Origin: Cytophagales bacterium CG12_big_fil_rev_8_21_14_0_65_40_12
GTDB lineage: Bacteria; Bacteroidota; Bacteroidia; Cytophagales; Cyclobacteriaceae
Direction: 5' to 3'
Length of the DNA stretch: 61,479 nucleotides
Assembly: GCA_002786855.1 (NCBI GenBank)
Contig: PCUU01000039.1
Coordinates: 385-61,863, forward strand
The notes under the pieces were generated by a model. That model was not told where the DNA came from. It did no database searches and saw only the letters and a program-made list of their open reading frames with translations. The position numbers and the translations under genes were made by a program. Shown one piece after another: positions 27,206-34,905 of this stretch. Each line of letters opens with the position of its first letter. Position 1 is the stretch's first letter.

Positions 27206-28345
27206 ATGGATTTTGAATTGAATGAAAACCAAAAATTGATCGCAAGCATGATCAAAAACTTTGGTGAAAAAGAAATTACCCCCTTTCGAAACCAATGGGA
27301 CGATGACCAAACATTTCCCATCGAAGTAATGAAGAAGTTGGGAGAATTAGGTTTGATGGGCGTTGTCGTGCCACAAGAATACGGAGGATCTGGTTTCGGT
27401 TATGACGAGTACATCACTGCAATTTCTGAATTGGCCAAACTAGATCCTGGAATTGGACTTTCCATGGCTGCTCACAACTCACTTTGTACTGGGCATATTT
27501 TGCAATTCGGTAGTGAAGAGCAAAAACAAAGATGGTTACCCAAATTAGCTACCGCAGAATGGCTTGGAGCATGGGGCTTGACTGAACCCAATACTGGTTC
27601 TGACGCTGGAAACATGAGAACCACAGCTAAAAAAGAAGGAACAGAATGGGTGATTAACGGAACAAAAAACTGGATCACTCACGGTAAAAGCAGTGATATC
27701 GCAGTAGTAATTGTAAGAACTGGTGAGCTTGGCGATTCTCATGGAATGACCGCATTTGTGGTTGAAAGGGGAACTTCTGGTTTCAAGGCTGGCAAAAAAG
27801 AAAATAAATTGGGCATGCGCACTTCGGAAACTGCAGAAATGATTTTTGAAGACTGCAGGGTGCCAGAAGAAAATATTCTAGGAGAAGTGGGATATGGTTT
27901 CATCCAGTCCATGAAGGTGCTGGATGGTGGAAGAATTTCGATTGCGGCTTTAAGTCTTGGCATTGCAGAAGGCGCTTATGAAGCTGCTCTTGAATATGCT
28001 CAGGAAAGGCATCAGTTTAATCAACCGATCTTCAATTTTCAGGGAATCTCCTTTAAGTTATCCGACATGGCGACCAAACTTGAGGCAGCCAAATTGCTGA
28101 CTTATAGGGCTGCACAGCTGAAGAACGAAGGAAAAAACGTTAATAAGGAATCTGCAATGGCCAAATACTATGCCTCTGAATGTGCTGTGGAATTTTCTAA
28201 CGAAGCGGTTCAAATTTTTGGAGGCTACGGCTACACTAAAGACTATCCGGTAGAAAAATTCTATCGCGACTCTAAACTTTGCACCATTGGAGAGGGTACT
28301 TCTGAAATTCAGAAGCTGGTAATTTCAAGGGCCATTTTAAAATAA
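27206..28345 (+). CDS. Acyl-CoA dehydrogenase
   Basis: 379 residues. FAD enzyme that oxidises an acyl-CoA to the 2-enoyl-CoA and passes electrons to electron-transfer flavoprotein. Family motifs: GLMGVVVPQEYGG near 49, WGLTEPNTGSDAGNM near 133, and the C-terminal IFGGYGYTKDYPVEKFYRD with IGEGTSEIQKLVISR. The catalytic glutamate is probably the one in IGEGTSE, as in short-chain acyl-CoA dehydrogenases. The exact chain length is not readable. A good promoter and a terminator flank it, so it is a single-gene unit. Confidence 0.92.
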   Translation: MDFELNENQKLIASMIKNFGEKEITPFRNQWDDDQTFPIEVMKKLGELGLMGVVVPQEYGGSGFGYDEYITAISELAKLDPGIGLSMAAHNSLCTGHILQFGSEEQKQRWLPKLATAEWLGAWGLTEPNTGSDAGNMRTTAKKEGTEWVINGTKNWITHGKSSDIAVVIVRTGELGDSHGMTAFVVERGTSGFKAGKKENKLGMRTSETAEMIFEDCRVPEENILGEVGYGFIQSMKVLDGGRISIAALSLGIAEGAYEAALEYAQERHQFNQPIFNFQGISFKLSDMATKLEAAKLLTYRAAQLKNEGKNVNKESAMAKYYASECAVEFSNEAVQIFGGYGYTKDYPVEKFYRDSKLCTIGEGTSEIQKLVISRAILK

Positions 28346-28373
28346 TACAATCAATCATAGATCAATCGAACTA

Positions 28374-28405
28374 AGGGAATGGTCTTTCAACCATTCCTTT
28401 TTTTA
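28374..28405 (+). terminator. Terminator of the acyl-CoA dehydrogenase gene
   Basis: GGGAATGG pairs with CCATTCCTT around an 8-base loop and is followed by seven T, about 30 bases after the stop codon. Confidence 0.9.
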
Positions 28406-28436
28406 TGAAAGCCAGTGGATTATATTAAATTTTTAA

Positions 28437-28444
28437 TACTTTTG
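28437..28444 (+). promoter_or_regulatory. -7 box of the rpsU-xerC-hpf promoter
   Basis: TACTTTTG fits TANNTTTG exactly. Transcription would begin near 28451, giving a leader of about 28 bases that contains the strong Shine-Dalgarno. No clear TTTG lies 19 bases upstream. Confidence 0.55.
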
Positions 28445-28459
28445 CAGTCCGAATTTGAA

Positions 28460-28467
28460 GGGAGGTG
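28460..28467 (+). promoter_or_regulatory. Strong Shine-Dalgarno before rpsU
   Basis: GGGAGGTG contains GGAGGTG, fully complementary to the 16S anti-Shine-Dalgarno, 11 bases before the ATG at 28479. Neighbouring genes (asd, hpf, the acyl-CoA dehydrogenase) have nothing like it. In Bacteroidota ribosomes bS21 helps mask the anti-Shine-Dalgarno, and rpsU itself is reported to keep a strong site, allowing autoregulation. Confidence 0.8.
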
Positions 28468-28478
28468 TTTCAAGGATT

Positions 28479-28673
28479 ATGATAATCATTAATGTAAAAG
28501 AAAACGAATCAATCGACAGAGCTTTAAAAAGGTTCAAGAAGAAATTCGAGCGCACGGGAGTTTTAAAAGAACTCAGAGCAAGACAAGCATTTGAAAAACC
28601 TTCAATTACAAATCGTGCTCAAAAAATTAAAGCTGCTTACAAAGAGAAAATGTACGCCAAAGATAATTACTAA
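28479..28673 (+). CDS. rpsU: 30S ribosomal protein bS21
   Basis: 64 residues, highly basic, with the bS21 signature IINVKENESIDRALKRFKKK and FEKPSITNR. Part of the 30S platform near the 3' end of 16S rRNA; in Bacteroidota it helps hide the anti-Shine-Dalgarno. The start at 28479 is fixed by the upstream GGAGGTG; the longer in-frame option begins with TTG inside that element. It heads the rpsU-xerC-hpf run. Confidence 0.97.
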   Translation: MIIINVKENESIDRALKRFKKKFERTGVLKELRARQAFEKPSITNRAQKIKAAYKEKMYAKDNY

Positions 28674-28703
28674 GGCGTTCCTTTTTTAAGCATAAATCAC
28701 TAT

Positions 28704-28734
28704 GTTAGTACTGTGTGAAAATCGCAGTGCTAAC
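28704..28734 (+). promoter_or_regulatory. Hairpin abutting the xerC start codon
   Basis: GTTAGTACTG pairs with CAGTGCTAAC (one G-T pair) around an 11-base loop. The second arm ends on the base before the ATG at 28735. There is no T-run, so it is not a terminator; it could limit xerC translation or be an RNA-processing site between rpsU and xerC. Confidence 0.6.
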
Positions 28735-29616
28735 ATGGTTGATTCCTTCCTTAAGTATATATCCTACGAGAAAAGATACAGCCAACATACTGTCATTTCT
28801 TACCAGAGCGATCTAGCTCAATTTTCAGACTTTATTTTGAATAAATTCCAACTGACTGACTTAATACAAGTGAGCCAATTGATGACGCGTTCTTGGATTT
28901 TATCTTTAATGGACGCTGGGGTTTCTCCAAGAAGTGTCAATCGAAAGATTGCTAGTCTACGGTCTTATTATAAGTTTCTTCTGAAAAGGGAGATGATAGA
29001 AAAAGACCCGACAGCCAAAGTCAAACTGCTCAAAACTCAGAAGGATCTGCCAAGTTTTGCTGAAGAAAACGAACTCGTTTCTCTTTTAGATAAAGTGGAT
29101 TTTACTCAAGATTTTGAAGGTTATCGCCAACAAATGATTCTGGAACTACTTTATGGTACAGGTATCCGTTTGGCGGAATTGATTGGCTTGAAAGAATCTG
29201 ACATTAACTTTCATCAAGGAACAATCAAAGTTTTGGGGAAAAGGAACAAGGAAAGAATCATTCCAATTGCTCATTCGCTTCAGCAAATCATAAAAAACTA
29301 TAAAACTGAGAAAAATCATCTCTTTGGAGATAATCTTAACTCATATTTGATCGTAAACAACAGTGGGGATAAAGCTTATCCAATGCTTATTTATAGAAAT
29401 GTTAAAAGCTTCTTGAATATGATTTCTTCTACGGAGAAAAAAAGCCCCCATGCACTACGCCATACGTTCGCCACGCATCTTTTAAATAAAGATGCCGACC
29501 TTAATGCTGTGAAAGATCTTTTAGGGCACAGCAGTTTGGCGGCAACGCAGGTATATACACATAATTCGCTTGAAAAGCTGAAAGCAGTTTTTGATCAAGC
29601 GCACCCTAAAGCATAA
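28735..29616 (+). CDS. xerC: Tyrosine recombinase XerC/XerD
   Basis: 293 residues. Resolves chromosome dimers at dif with a second Xer protein. The N-terminal SAM-like core-binding domain (FLKYISYEKRYSQHTV, residues 5-85) precedes the catalytic domain with Arg in GTGIRLAELIGL, Lys in VLGKRNKER, HALRHTFATHLL, LGHSSLAATQVYTH with the nucleophilic tyrosine. Start at 28735 matches typical Xer proteins; an ATG 11 codons upstream lies at the base of a hairpin. Its place between rpsU and hpf, with no phage genes nearby, argues for the housekeeping enzyme. C against D cannot be resolved by eye. Confidence 0.9.
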   Translation: MVDSFLKYISYEKRYSQHTVISYQSDLAQFSDFILNKFQLTDLIQVSQLMTRSWILSLMDAGVSPRSVNRKIASLRSYYKFLLKREMIEKDPTAKVKLLKTQKDLPSFAEENELVSLLDKVDFTQDFEGYRQQMILELLYGTGIRLAELIGLKESDINFHQGTIKVLGKRNKERIIPIAHSLQQIIKNYKTEKNHLFGDNLNSYLIVNNSGDKAYPMLIYRNVKSFLNMISSTEKKSPHALRHTFATHLLNKDADLNAVKDLLGHSSLAATQVYTHNSLEKLKAVFDQAHPKA

Positions 29617-29641
29617 GTTTAACTCTTAAATTTTTACAATT

Positions 29642-29941
29642 ATGAAAGTTCAAATTCAATCAGTCCATTTCAATGCAGACAGCAAGTTGATCGACTTTAT
29701 TCAAAAGAAATTAGATAAACTGGACACCTTTTACGACCGCACTATTGACGCGGAAGTAATTTTAAGAGTGAATAATGAAGGAATTGAAAACAAGACAGTG
29801 GAGATTAAACTAAACGTTCCAGGAGACCAACTTTTCGCAGAAAAAACTAACGGATCGTTCGAAGCCGCCACTGATCATTGTGCAGAGGCCTTAAGAAGAC
29901 AAATCAAAAAACACAAAGAGAAGTCTTTAGCAGTCAATTAA
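29642..29941 (+). CDS. hpf: Ribosome hibernation-promoting factor, short form
   Basis: 99 residues of the HPF/RaiA (YfiA) family: KVQIQSVHFNADSKLIDFIQKKLDKLDTFYDR followed by basic residues near the end. Binds the 30S decoding region and stores inactive ribosomes in stationary phase. It is the short form without a dimerisation domain. Third gene of rpsU-xerC-hpf, 25 bases after xerC, so a ribosome-related operon. Confidence 0.93.
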   Translation: MKVQIQSVHFNADSKLIDFIQKKLDKLDTFYDRTIDAEVILRVNNEGIENKTVEIKLNVPGDQLFAEKTNGSFEAATDHCAEALRRQIKKHKEKSLAVN

Positions 29942-29965
29942 ATATTAAAGGATAAATCGAATGAG

Positions 29966-29991
29966 ATGGCGTCTAAATGGCGCCATTTTTA
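29966..29991 (+). terminator. Terminator of the rpsU-xerC-hpf operon
   Basis: ATGGCG pairs with CGCCAT around a 9-base loop and leads into TTTTTATTT, 25 bases after the hpf stop. Confidence 0.8.
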
Positions 29992-30031
29992 TTTAGTTGC
30001 CTTCACTAATTACTTCGAAAAGAGGCCTAAG

Positions 30032-30859
30032 CTAAAAGGGACTCTTCTTAATCTCTAGTATCTTCAACAGGTCTCCAACCTTAATTTGTCCCTCTTTGGT
30101 TGGGATAAAATTCTCCCCGAATAAGATTTTATTGTTGAGTTTTCGATAAGAAGAAAGTGTTTTGAGTGGTTCTTTTCCCTGCTCCGTAGTTTGAGGATCG
30201 ATGGTCGTCAGCACACATCTGGCACAGGGCTTTACACCATAAAATTCAACCTCAGCAATTTGTACCTTCCTTATAGTATCCTCCTGATGCGGATTACCAC
30301 CTTTGAAAACGATATTAGGTCGAAATCTCTCGATGCTATAGTCTAAACCCATTTTTTGATTCAACAGAATCATAGACTCTTCACTCACCATTAGAACAGG
30401 ATAACCATCAGCAAAACTAACTTTATCAGCTTCATTGATAGCATATCGCTGGTCCGCTTGTCTTATGGATGTATCATGCATGTACATTAATCGACAATCC
30501 ATTTCCAGCACTTTACTAAACCAGTCATTCGCCTCTTTGCTGACTTCCTTTGCGGGACAAGTATCGTCCCAAATAGTTACCATTTCTGATTCTGAATTAG
30601 GTGCTGAAAGAGAAATAATGATTGGTGAAATATTTAGCTTTCTGTGGCTAACAATGATGGATGATTCAGTAATTTCTGGCTGAAGCATCGCCATTTTTGG
30701 ATGTTCTCTTTGGGTAATGAATTGATTGTTCTCATCTACAAGCATCCATCTGCGATCAAATTTCAAACCTCTACTTTCTACTTGAGAGTCCTTAAGCGAA
30801 ATTCCGGCAAGTGACTTTATAGGATAAATGAATAATGAGGTAACGACTAATTCTGACAT
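30032..30859 (-). CDS. MOSC domain-containing protein
   Basis: 275 residues. An N-terminal MOSC beta-barrel domain (SLFIYPIKSLAGISL, FDRRWMLVDENNQFITQREHPKMA) precedes a MOSC domain with the conserved cysteine segment VKPCARCVLTTIDPQTTEQGKEPLKTL near residue 205. MOSC proteins bind molybdenum cofactor and include YcbX-type N-hydroxylated base reductases and mARC. YcbX normally carries a C-terminal 2Fe-2S domain, which this protein lacks, so it may need a separate ferredoxin partner. Single gene, followed by hpf convergent on the other strand. Confidence 0.88.
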   Translation of the reverse strand: MSELVVTSLFIYPIKSLAGISLKDSQVESRGLKFDRRWMLVDENNQFITQREHPKMAMLQPEITESSIIVSHRKLNISPIIISLSAPNSESEMVTIWDDTCPAKEVSKEANDWFSKVLEMDCRLMYMHDTSIRQADQRYAINEADKVSFADGYPVLMVSEESMILLNQKMGLDYSIERFRPNIVFKGGNPHQEDTIRKVQIAEVEFYGVKPCARCVLTTIDPQTTEQGKEPLKTLSSYRKLNNKILFGENFIPTKEGQIKVGDLLKILEIKKSPF

Positions 30860-30905
30860 AACTACTACTTAAAGAGACACATAAATTAACGAAAAAGAAA
30901 ATTTA

Positions 30906-31733
30906 CTATCTCCAATATTGGTACCTACTTACCGAATCCAGCTTTAAGTTATAGCCATTCCAAGAGGTTTGCTTCAACAGAATATTTGGATAGTCTTTCT
31001 CAAAAAGATATTCGTTCATTTTTTCTCCGTCCAATTGAACTTCAACTTTCCAATTGCTTGACTCCTCTGAAACTAAAAATTCAGCTTGATAAATATTAGG
31101 CTTTCTCACCTTGGTATTCAGTTGTGATTCTACCACTCTATACTCAAAACTAAGTTTGTCCTCAAACTTCAATGCCCTTAAGGCGTAGCTCAATTGATCT
31201 TCCCAAAGTAAATTTCTTTCAGCAATCTGCATTTCGCCATCCCCTGAACCATCAAAATAGCTGTTGTAATCATATTCGTAATGATCATTATTCAGGAGGA
31301 ATTGCTTGAAGGTATTGCCGCACCACTCCTGACCCGTGTGAGTCATTTTATATAACTCTGTTGGGCTTTCACGCTTAAAGAATAGGCTGGTTAAATAGTG
31401 ATATGGGTAATTTTCTGTTTCAATTCTGGCAAACTTATTCACTTTCATCACGCTGAATAAATCGCTTCGATTGTAGTCATTAGTTTTCACATTCCATTCT
31501 TCGTTAAACTCTTCCTTAACGGTGATAAAGACGTTATCAAAATATCGGAGTTTACCATAAATCACCATTTCTGCATTGTAGTGAGCCACCTCAGCTTTAC
31601 CGTCTTCCCAAATTTTGTCCGTTGCCCAATCATAATTGAAATAGGGACTTTTAATGCTTTCAACTCGTTGAGGTTTTGACTTTGAACAACCAAAAAAGAG
31701 ACACACTAACGACACTAGAAATATATATTTCAT
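30906..31733 (-). CDS. Bacteroidota lipoprotein of the family often mislabelled septum formation inhibitor Maf
   Basis: 275 residues with a lipoprotein signal (LVCLFFGCSK, Cys near 16). Family landmarks: WEDGKAEVAHYNA near 42, YPYHYLTSLF near 104, TGQEWCGNTFKQF near 125, SYFDGSGDGE near 152. No Maf signature is present; the common label is an error. ATG at 31733 begins the signal peptide four bases after the upstream stop; starting at 31760 would overlap that gene. It is the third gene of an operon with a rhodanese and a TIGR04282 protein. Function unknown. Confidence 0.8.
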   Translation of the reverse strand: MKYIFLVSLVCLFFGCSKSKPQRVESIKSPYFNYDWATDKIWEDGKAEVAHYNAEMVIYGKLRYFDNVFITVKEEFNEEWNVKTNDYNRSDLFSVMKVNKFARIETENYPYHYLTSLFFKRESPTELYKMTHTGQEWCGNTFKQFLLNNDHYEYDYNSYFDGSGDGEMQIAERNLLWEDQLSYALRALKFEDKLSFEYRVVESQLNTKVRKPNIYQAEFLVSEESSNWKVEVQLDGEKMNEYLFEKDYPNILLKQTSWNGYNLKLDSVSRYQYWR

Positions 31734-31737
31734 GCAC

Positions 31738-32346
31738 TTATTCATTTGATAATAAATCATTCGCCCAAGGCCCTAAATCCTCTTCTGTATCAACGTCATT
31801 CAACTTTGGCAATTCTGCATATGTCATTCCCAATTCTACAAAATCCTTTATTGTCGAATTATAAACCTCAGCAGTGCTCCATGCCTTATTCGCAAATATT
31901 TTAGGCAGCCATTGATTCATTCCCACCAAATAATAACCGCCATCTTTGGCTCCTCCAATTACAGTATTCTTGCTTTTGAGCACGTTAAAGGCATCGTTAA
32001 GAATTTCCGTTGTAAGCTCATAACAGTCGCTTCCAATAATGCAGATACGCTTATAGCCCTTCTCAAAAGACCTTTGAAAGGCGGTGGACATTCGCTGACC
32101 CAAGTCTCCTTCTTGTTGAAGATCTTTGGTAAAGCCTTTGGCGTTCCAAAGATCCTCTTCATCTAAGATTCGGTCATAGAAAACTGTCTTGTCAAAAGGC
32201 AAAGCACTGGTAATCTGTTTGGTTCTATCGAGCAAGCGCTTATAAATATTCAATGCTGCTTGGTCGCCCACGGTGGCAGCAAGTCGGGTTTTCACCCTTC
32301 CTAATTCTGGATTTTTAACAAAAATGATGAGTAATTCCTCGGTCAT
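31738..32346 (-). CDS. TIGR04282-family glycosyltransferase (DUF2064)
   Basis: 202 residues. The N-terminal LLIIFVKNPELGRVKTRLAATVG fits the TIGR04282/DUF2064 nucleotide-sugar-binding pattern, and CIIGSDCYELT near 98 and GGAKDGGYYLVGM near 132 are family motifs. The family is associated with arsenosugar biosynthesis in many bacteria, but no arsenosugar partner (ArsM, ArsS) is seen here. Four bases downstream of the rhodanese gene, so co-transcribed. Confidence 0.88.
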   Translation of the reverse strand: MTEELLIIFVKNPELGRVKTRLAATVGDQAALNIYKRLLDRTKQITSALPFDKTVFYDRILDEEDLWNAKGFTKDLQQEGDLGQRMSTAFQRSFEKGYKRICIIGSDCYELTTEILNDAFNVLKSKNTVIGGAKDGGYYLVGMNQWLPKIFANKAWSTAEVYNSTIKDFVELGMTYAELPKLNDVDTEEDLGPWANDLLSNE

Positions 32347-32350
32347 AACT

Positions 32351-32842
32351 TCACTTAACTCCTTCTCCTTTTTTTAACCATGTTCCAAAAAACCGATTGT
32401 AAACATGTACTTTTTCTGTAGGCTCCCCATTACTGTCTACTACTGCGAAGCCCTTGTTTTTCCAGTTGATAAGTCCCATGTCAATGTTTTTCACATTGGT
32501 GAAGCCCTTGTCTTGGAGTTCCTTAGCCAGTTTTCCGCTGCGAACTCCCACGGTGCAATAAACAACAATAGGTGTATCAAGTTCCAGACCGTTAACCAAA
32601 TCAGGTTCATATCTTATGGCCTTTGCCAAATGGCTGACATCGTACTCCTCTGGATTTCGCACATCTAAAATCAAGGTTTCATTATTGAGAATCAATTCGT
32701 TCGCAACGCTGGGACTTATGTTAGAAATCTTTTTGGGGTATAAAAGGTGAATGGATTTTTGATTCATAGCTATGATTGCAGACAGTACAAATAATGAAGC
32801 CAACAGTATTAAAATGAATTTTCTGCGATTTGAAAGAGCCAT
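32351..32842 (-). CDS. Membrane-anchored rhodanese-like protein
   Basis: 163 residues. A single N-terminal membrane helix (about 8-26, ILILLASLFVLSAIIAMN) anchors a rhodanese domain outside the cytoplasm. The active-site loop YCTVGVRSG near residue 96 contains the catalytic cysteine, with LDVRNPEEYDVSHL upstream. It probably transfers sulfur or handles persulfides in the periplasm. First of three tightly spaced genes (rhodanese, TIGR04282, lipoprotein); divergent from meaB with 78 bases between. Confidence 0.87.
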   Translation of the reverse strand: MALSNRRKFILILLASLFVLSAIIAMNQKSIHLLYPKKISNISPSVANELILNNETLILDVRNPEEYDVSHLAKAIRYEPDLVNGLELDTPIVVYCTVGVRSGKLAKELQDKGFTNVKNIDMGLINWKNKGFAVVDSNGEPTEKVHVYNRFFGTWLKKGEGVK

Positions 32843-32920
32843 TCAATTTTAAATATTTGAGTTGATTATTGCGAAAGCCAACGAGCCCAAGTTAAATAAT
32901 TATTACATTCGAATGAGAAG

Positions 32921-33913
32921 ATGGCGAAACAACCAAGACTTAGCATAAAGGAATATACGGAAGGCATTCTGAAGTCAGATCGTGTGATTTTGAGCCGAGC
33001 GATTACTTTGGTTGAAAGTAATCTGGCCACTGACATTGCGCTTGCCCAAGAACTATTGGAAGCCATTATTCCTTATTCAGGTCGATCCATTAGAATTGGC
33101 ATTACAGGCGTGCCTGGTGTTGGCAAAAGCACCTTTATTGAGTCGTTTGGTGAATACATTACAAGGCAAGAAAAAAAATTGGCAGTACTCACTATTGACC
33201 CAAGCAGCCAATTGAATAAAGGAAGCATTTTAGGTGATAAAACTAGGATGGAAAGCCTCTCTCGCAATCCAAATGCATTTATTAGGCCATCAGCCTCTGG
33301 TACTACTTTGGGCGGAGTGAGCGGTAAAACGAGAGAAGTAATGCTGCTTTGCGAAGCCGCAGGTTATGATGTCATCTTTATTGAGACCGTTGGTGTTGGA
33401 CAATCCGAAACCTTGGTTCATGGCATGGTTGATTTCTTTCTTTTGCTGATGCTAGCGGGAGCTGGTGATGAACTTCAAGGCATCAAAAAGGGCATTATGG
33501 AAATGGCCGATGCCGTGGTAATCAACAAAGCGGATGGCGAAAATATTAAAGCCGCGCAGCGTGCAAAAGTTGAATATCAAAACGCCTTGCACCTTTTTCC
33601 TTCATCCGACTCTGGTTGGATTCCAGAAGTCAAAACTTGTTCGGCACTGCAAGGGGAAGGACTATCTGCGATTTGGGAAATGATTGAAAAATATGTTTAT
33701 CAGACAAAAGCCAGCGGTTTTTTTGAGCACAATAGAAAAGAACAAAACCTGCAATGGATGAAAGAGAATATTCATTCGCTTTTGGAACAAGAATTCTATG
33801 CTCATCCTCAAGTTCAAAAGGAACTAACTACAATTGAGAAAGCCGTTCAATCCGGTGAATTACCTGCTCTAAATGCAGCCAGAATACTTCTTCAAAAATT
33901 CAAAGGGCAATAA
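32921..33913 (+). CDS. meaB: Methylmalonyl-CoA mutase-associated GTPase MeaB
   Basis: 330 residues of the G3E family. Walker A GITGVPGVGKSTFIE near residue 60, DPSSQLNKGSILGDKTRM near 90, ETVGVGQSE near 153 and NKADG near 202. It protects and reloads the B12-dependent methylmalonyl-CoA mutase. The mutase genes are not in this window, which is common in Bacteroidota. A bidirectional terminator follows. Confidence 0.94.
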   Translation: MAKQPRLSIKEYTEGILKSDRVILSRAITLVESNLATDIALAQELLEAIIPYSGRSIRIGITGVPGVGKSTFIESFGEYITRQEKKLAVLTIDPSSQLNKGSILGDKTRMESLSRNPNAFIRPSASGTTLGGVSGKTREVMLLCEAAGYDVIFIETVGVGQSETLVHGMVDFFLLLMLAGAGDELQGIKKGIMEMADAVVINKADGENIKAAQRAKVEYQNALHLFPSSDSGWIPEVKTCSALQGEGLSAIWEMIEKYVYQTKASGFFEHNRKEQNLQWMKENIHSLLEQEFYAHPQVQKELTTIEKAVQSGELPALNAARILLQKFKGQ

Positions 33914-33915
33914 AA

Positions 33916-33952
33916 AACCCTGAAGAAAATCTTTCGACTTTACATCAGGGTT
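33916..33952. terminator. Terminator between meaB and the DUF2807 gene
   Basis: AACCCTGA pairs with TCAGGGTT around a long loop, with an A-run on the left and a TTCTCTT tract on the right. It probably serves both convergent genes. Confidence 0.7.
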
Positions 33953-33971
33953 CTCTTAATTTAGTAATTCT

Positions 33972-34685
33972 TTATTCTCCTTTTCTGATGCTTGAAGCAC
34001 CTGAGCTATCGGAGTTTACTGAAGGATTTCCTCTATATCTTATGCTCGAAGCACCTGATGCGCGAACATCAAGTTTATCTTTTACACTTACTTTAGCAGT
34101 TCCAGCACCTGTTACTCTAATATCAGCAACATCGCTTTCTAAATCATAAGCGCTATAAGTAGTTGCACCGCTAGTCTTCACTTCTTGCTCTTTTGCTCTA
34201 CCTTCTAAAGTAATAACACAAGCGCCAGAAGCCTCTAAATAAAGATCATCAACATCTATTTCTAAATCGAAAACAGAAGCACCAGATACCTCAATATCCA
34301 ATCTGCTGCCTTTTATAACATCTGGCGATTTAATTGATACCGCTCCACTAGCATTTATTGATTTTAATGACTTTACGGTCAAATAAGCCCTTGGTGTTTC
34401 TCTCAATCTATAACCTCTTCTTCCTGATTGATCTCTCATTTTGATAAACAAACGGCCACCTCTTACTTCAGTGATCACGTCTTGCATGTAATCCTCATCA
34501 ATCTCTATCTCTAAAGATTCTTTATTGCCAATTCTTATTTCTACCGCAAAAGCATGGCTAACACTTAATTCTGTTACACCCGAGATCTCTCTTTTCTCTC
34601 TGGCCTGACCAAATGCACTTACTGACATTAAAACCAAAAAGGAAATCATCATTAATCGTTTCGAAATCTTGTTTAAAGTATTCAT
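33972..34685 (-). CDS. Head GIN domain-containing secreted protein (DUF2807)
   Basis: 237 residues with a Sec signal peptide (LMMISFLVLMSVSAFGQ). The rest is a right-handed beta-helix-like DUF2807/head-GIN repeat: INASGAVSI, VSGASVFD, ASGACVITL, TSGATTYSAY, RASGASSIRY, each turn marked by a SGA motif. It ends in SGASSIRKGE. Secreted or periplasmic, no catalytic motif. Single gene with a possible weak promoter upstream. Role unknown; the family is expanded in Bacteroidota. Confidence 0.88.
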   Translation of the reverse strand: MNTLNKISKRLMMISFLVLMSVSAFGQAREKREISGVTELSVSHAFAVEIRIGNKESLEIEIDEDYMQDVITEVRGGRLFIKMRDQSGRRGYRLRETPRAYLTVKSLKSINASGAVSIKSPDVIKGSRLDIEVSGASVFDLEIDVDDLYLEASGACVITLEGRAKEQEVKTSGATTYSAYDLESDVADIRVTGAGTAKVSVKDKLDVRASGASSIRYRGNPSVNSDSSGASSIRKGE

Positions 34686-34905
34686 AACCCTATTGTTAAA
34701 TATGCACTAAAGATATAAGGGAATTCAAAAGGTTGCACCAATATTAAAACATTGTTTCTAATCTCCACGGATTAGTAAAGTGGTGTAGATAATTCCTAAA
34801 TTCCCTGAATCTTAAGTACAGGCATTTAGGATTTAAGAGCAGTTGTCTTAAAAATGACATCTACTGGCAACTAAAAGCACCATCTTAGGCATTATCCCGT
34901 CAACT
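34686..34905. other. Divergent intergenic region, no gene seen
   Basis: 220 AT-rich bases between the DUF2807 gene (minus) and the FAD oxidoreductase gene (plus). I see no convincing small frame and only a one-mismatch -7 box (TATCTTTA, minus strand) for the DUF2807 gene. Confidence 0.5.

Noticed and set aside
28735-29616. Tyrosine recombinase as a phage or transposon integrase
   Set aside because: Short housekeeping Xer form inside an rpsU-hpf operon, with no phage genes, attachment sites or tRNA disruption nearby.
30906-31733. Maf septum-formation inhibitor
   Set aside because: It is a secreted lipoprotein without Maf motifs.
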